In this document: positions 63,865-64,000 of the stretch, piece after piece | Numbering within the stretch: position 1 is the stretch's first letter | Layout: the number at the start of each line of letters is the position of its first letter | NCBI GenBank assembly: GCA_977006965.1 | Contig: OZ345363.1 | Location: 248,001-312,000, forward strand | Direction: 5' to 3' | DNA from: Phymatolithon calcareum | Taxonomy: Eukaryota; Rhodophyta; Florideophyceae; Hapalidiales | Length of the DNA stretch: 64,000 nt | Translations under genes and position numbers: made by a program | The notes under the pieces: generated by a model | Databases searched by the model: none | What the model was told of the DNA's origin: nothing | The model's input: only the letters and a program-made list of their open reading frames with translations

Positions 63865-64000
63865 GGGCCACAGCACCACTATTGGTTCCCAAAGCACCAC
63901 CAGTAAATTACCTAATGAAGTTCGATTTAACACCGGCGAATTCAAGGACAGTACCTGAGTCATGGCCATTGCCGAATATTGATGCAGAACTCATGGATGT
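63865..64000 (+). pseudogene. Gypsy pol fragment, start of the next repeat unit
   Basis: Same sequence as 27451 onwards (ACCACTATTGGTTCCCAAAG, then PNIDAEL codons) and cut by the window end. It shows the array continues. Confidence 0.88.

Overview
The window looks like a repeat-rich nuclear eukaryotic chromosome segment. It contains LTR retrotransposons (Ty3/Gypsy with a chromodomain, Ty1/Copia), several LINE-type elements, hAT DNA transposons and an intronless F-box/LRR-like gene family. Nothing suggests a prokaryote: there are no operons, ribosome-binding sites, rRNA, tRNA or CRISPR. The Gypsy RNase H/integrase style resembles that of oomycete-type stramenopiles, but this is only an impression; the lineage is not settled by the sequence.

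The dominant structure is a higher-order tandem duplication. Bases 1-27450 (unit 1, already in progress at base 1) recur as 29168-63864 (unit 2), and from 63865 the same sequence that starts at 27451 begins again, so a third copy follows. The period between 27451 and 63865 is 36414 bases. Within each unit there are nested blocks: block A (about 3920-12415 / 32231-43767) with LRR gene A, a small block B with LRR gene B, and block C (about 17115-27447 / 48382-63864) with LRR gene C. Blocks A and C are themselves ancient duplicates: they share an antisense LINE-tailed pseudogene, about 2 kb of non-coding sequence with a TATA box, a pair of palindromes, and the LRR gene with its 3' flank.

Mobile elements mark the order of events because empty and filled sites are both present in the window. 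The Gypsy element entered block A (solo LTR in unit 1, complete element in unit 2; empty in both C blocks). A LINE composite and a deleted hAT entered block C (both units; the hAT site is preserved empty in unit 2 block A). After the large duplication, unit 1 shows a solo LTR of a third LTR family at 1779-2376 and an hAT element at 7512-9811 whose sites are empty in unit 2, and unit 2 shows a Copia element at 50094-54876 whose site is empty in unit 1.

The only plausible host genes are the LRR genes. LRR-A is intact in both units (516 codons), LRR-B is intact only in unit 2 (unit 1 has a nonsense mutation and a one-base deletion), and LRR-C is a pseudogene in both, with a stop codon shared by both copies and an N-terminus replaced by Gypsy sequence.

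The most unusual items are an ingi/L1Tc-like LINE carrying a 2A ribosome-skipping motif immediately before its endonuclease (intact in one copy, destroyed in the other), complementary loss of reverse-transcriptase catalytic aspartates in the two copies, a 468-codon open frame that joins a Gypsy RNase H to a LINE AP-endonuclease, and a conserved pair of palindromes next to each A and C type LRR gene.
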